From: Nocardioides sp. Root240
Lineage (GTDB): Bacteria > Actinomycetota > Actinomycetes > Propionibacteriales > Nocardioidaceae
Direction of reading: 5' to 3'
NCBI RefSeq assembly: GCF_001428825.1
Contig: NZ_LMIT01000001.1
Location: forward strand, 395,907-428,438
Length of the DNA stretch: 32,532 nucleotides
Shown here: piece after piece, positions 32,023 through 32,532 of the stretch
Layout: each line of letters opens with the position of its first letter
Numbering within the stretch: position 1 is the first letter of the stretch
Program-made: the position numbers and the translations under genes
Notes under the pieces: model-generated
Told to the model about the DNA's origin: nothing
Database searches by the model: none
Seen by the model: the letters and a program-made list of their open reading frames with translations, nothing else

Positions 32023-32379
32023 GTGATCGAGATCTGGCTGAATCCCGCCTGCTCCAAGTGCCGCACCGCCGAGAGCGACCTCCGGGCCGCCGGTGTCGAG
32101 TACACGGTCCGCCGCTACCTCGACGACCCGCCGACCGTCGCCGAGCTCGAGGACGTCCTGGGCCGGCTCGCGCTGGAGCCGTGGGACATCGCCCGTACGG
32201 CGGACGCCGGCAAGCTGGGCATCACGCTGCCCGCCAAGGCGGCGGACCAGAGGTCCGCCTGGGTGCAGCTGCTCGCCGACCACCCGCGCCTCATCCAGCG
32301 GCCGATCATCACCGCGACCGACGGCACGACGGTCGTCGGCCGCGACCCGGGGTCGGTCGCCCGCGTGATGGGTGTCTGA
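32023..32379 (+). CDS. ArsC/Spx-like thioredoxin-fold protein
   Basis: A 118-residue ArsC-family protein. The N-terminal active-site segment is IWLNPACSKCRTAES, with Cys10 and Cys13 as a CxxC, then VRRYLDDPPTVAELEDVL and the C-terminal RPIITATDGTTVVGRDP. The Arg before Pro-Ile in this last motif is the oxyanion-binding residue of arsenate reductases. A second Cys (CxxC) is more typical of the YffB/Spx-like branch, so glutaredoxin- or mycothiol-linked arsenate reduction is possible but not certain. No other ars genes are in the window. The GTG is set by TAGAGT 6 nt upstream. Confidence 0.87.
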   Translation: MIEIWLNPACSKCRTAESDLRAAGVEYTVRRYLDDPPTVAELEDVLGRLALEPWDIARTADAGKLGITLPAKAADQRSAWVQLLADHPRLIQRPIITATDGTTVVGRDPGSVARVMGV

Positions 32380-32532
32380 CTTCCTCGCTGCGCTGGCATG
32401 TCGGGCGCCCTTCTGCCGCGTGATCCAGCCCCCGCCCGGTGCGCGAACGAATCGGGTGAGGCTGATTCCCGTCGCGCCGCCCGCCGTTTCTGGACGGAGG
32501 AGCGAGCGAGGAACGAGCGAGCGGGGGAGGAA
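32380..32532. other. Window edge without a gene; GAGCGAGC-rich repeat near the end
   Basis: No gene is seen. The last 40 bases carry a purine-rich GAGCGAGCGAGG/ACGAGCGAGCG repeat that resembles the core of the dispersed repeats elsewhere in the window, cut by the window edge. Confidence 0.4.

Noticed and set aside
1..32532. CRISPR arrays, transposases, integrases, toxin-antitoxin or defence systems
   Set aside because: Looked for regular short repeats with spacers and for the typical proteins; none is present. The gene content is ordinary chromosomal metabolism and envelope functions.

Overview
The window is a stretch of very GC-rich, densely coding chromosome from a high-GC actinobacterium, most likely Nocardioides or a close relative in the Nocardioidaceae. 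The evidence is the dxr-rseP-ispG gene order, the actinobacterial mismatch endonuclease NucS, a crotonyl-CoA carboxylase/reductase beside a Scy/FilP-like coiled-coil gene, many GTG/TTG starts, and a dispersed repeat of a kind I recall from Nocardioides genomes. There is no CRISPR array, rRNA, tRNA, prophage or transposase. About 32 protein genes are supported.

Layout. 1-3.5 kb: the end of an unknown gene and a DUF4439 ferritin-like gene on the plus strand face a HAD hydrolase and proS on the minus strand, across a 317-bp gap rich in inverted repeats. 3.5-6.4 kb: a DoxX-like membrane protein and a Tat-exported flavoprotein, the latter divergent from a TetR regulator, with two matching operator-like palindromes between them. 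6.4-12 kb: the isoprenoid/intramembrane-protease group dxr, rseP, ispG, with a GNAT acetyltransferase and a homocysteine S-methyltransferase-like gene beyond it. 12-13.2 kb: a polysaccharide deacetylase fused to a Calx-beta-like domain. 13.2-22.5 kb: an acyl-CoA block (meaB, acetyl-CoA acetyltransferase, methylmalonyl-CoA epimerase, ccr) interrupted by the 5-oxoprolinase operon pxpABC and followed by a coiled-coil polarity/cytoskeletal protein and an AI-2E family permease. 22.5-26 kb: DUF6629, EamA, CGNR zinc finger and a secreted endonuclease I-type nuclease. 26-29.3 kb: alpha/beta hydrolase, an oddly arranged 3-hydroxyacyl-CoA dehydrogenase, a DUF167 protein and nucS. 29.3-32.4 kb: LCP-family wall ligase, DUF952 membrane protein, ferritin, a small Cys/Lys-rich protein and an ArsC/Spx-like protein.

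How it works together. Epimerase, MeaB, thiolase and Ccr are pieces of acetyl-CoA/propionyl-CoA carbon flow: C4 acyl-CoA formation, reductive carboxylation to ethylmalonyl-CoA, and maintenance of the B12-dependent mutase. Three acyl-CoA genes (thiolase, ccr, 3-hydroxyacyl-CoA dehydrogenase) share one 12-14 bp palindromic motif placed over their promoters, which suggests one repressor controls them.

No obviously new defence or mobile system is present. The most interesting signals are regulatory and structural: the shared acyl-CoA operator, a dispersed repeat that appears to supply the start codon of the HAD gene, the paired TetR operators, a striking series of genes with a -10 box only 6-8 nt before the start codon (leaderless transcripts), and a C-N-C domain order in the hydroxyacyl-CoA dehydrogenase.
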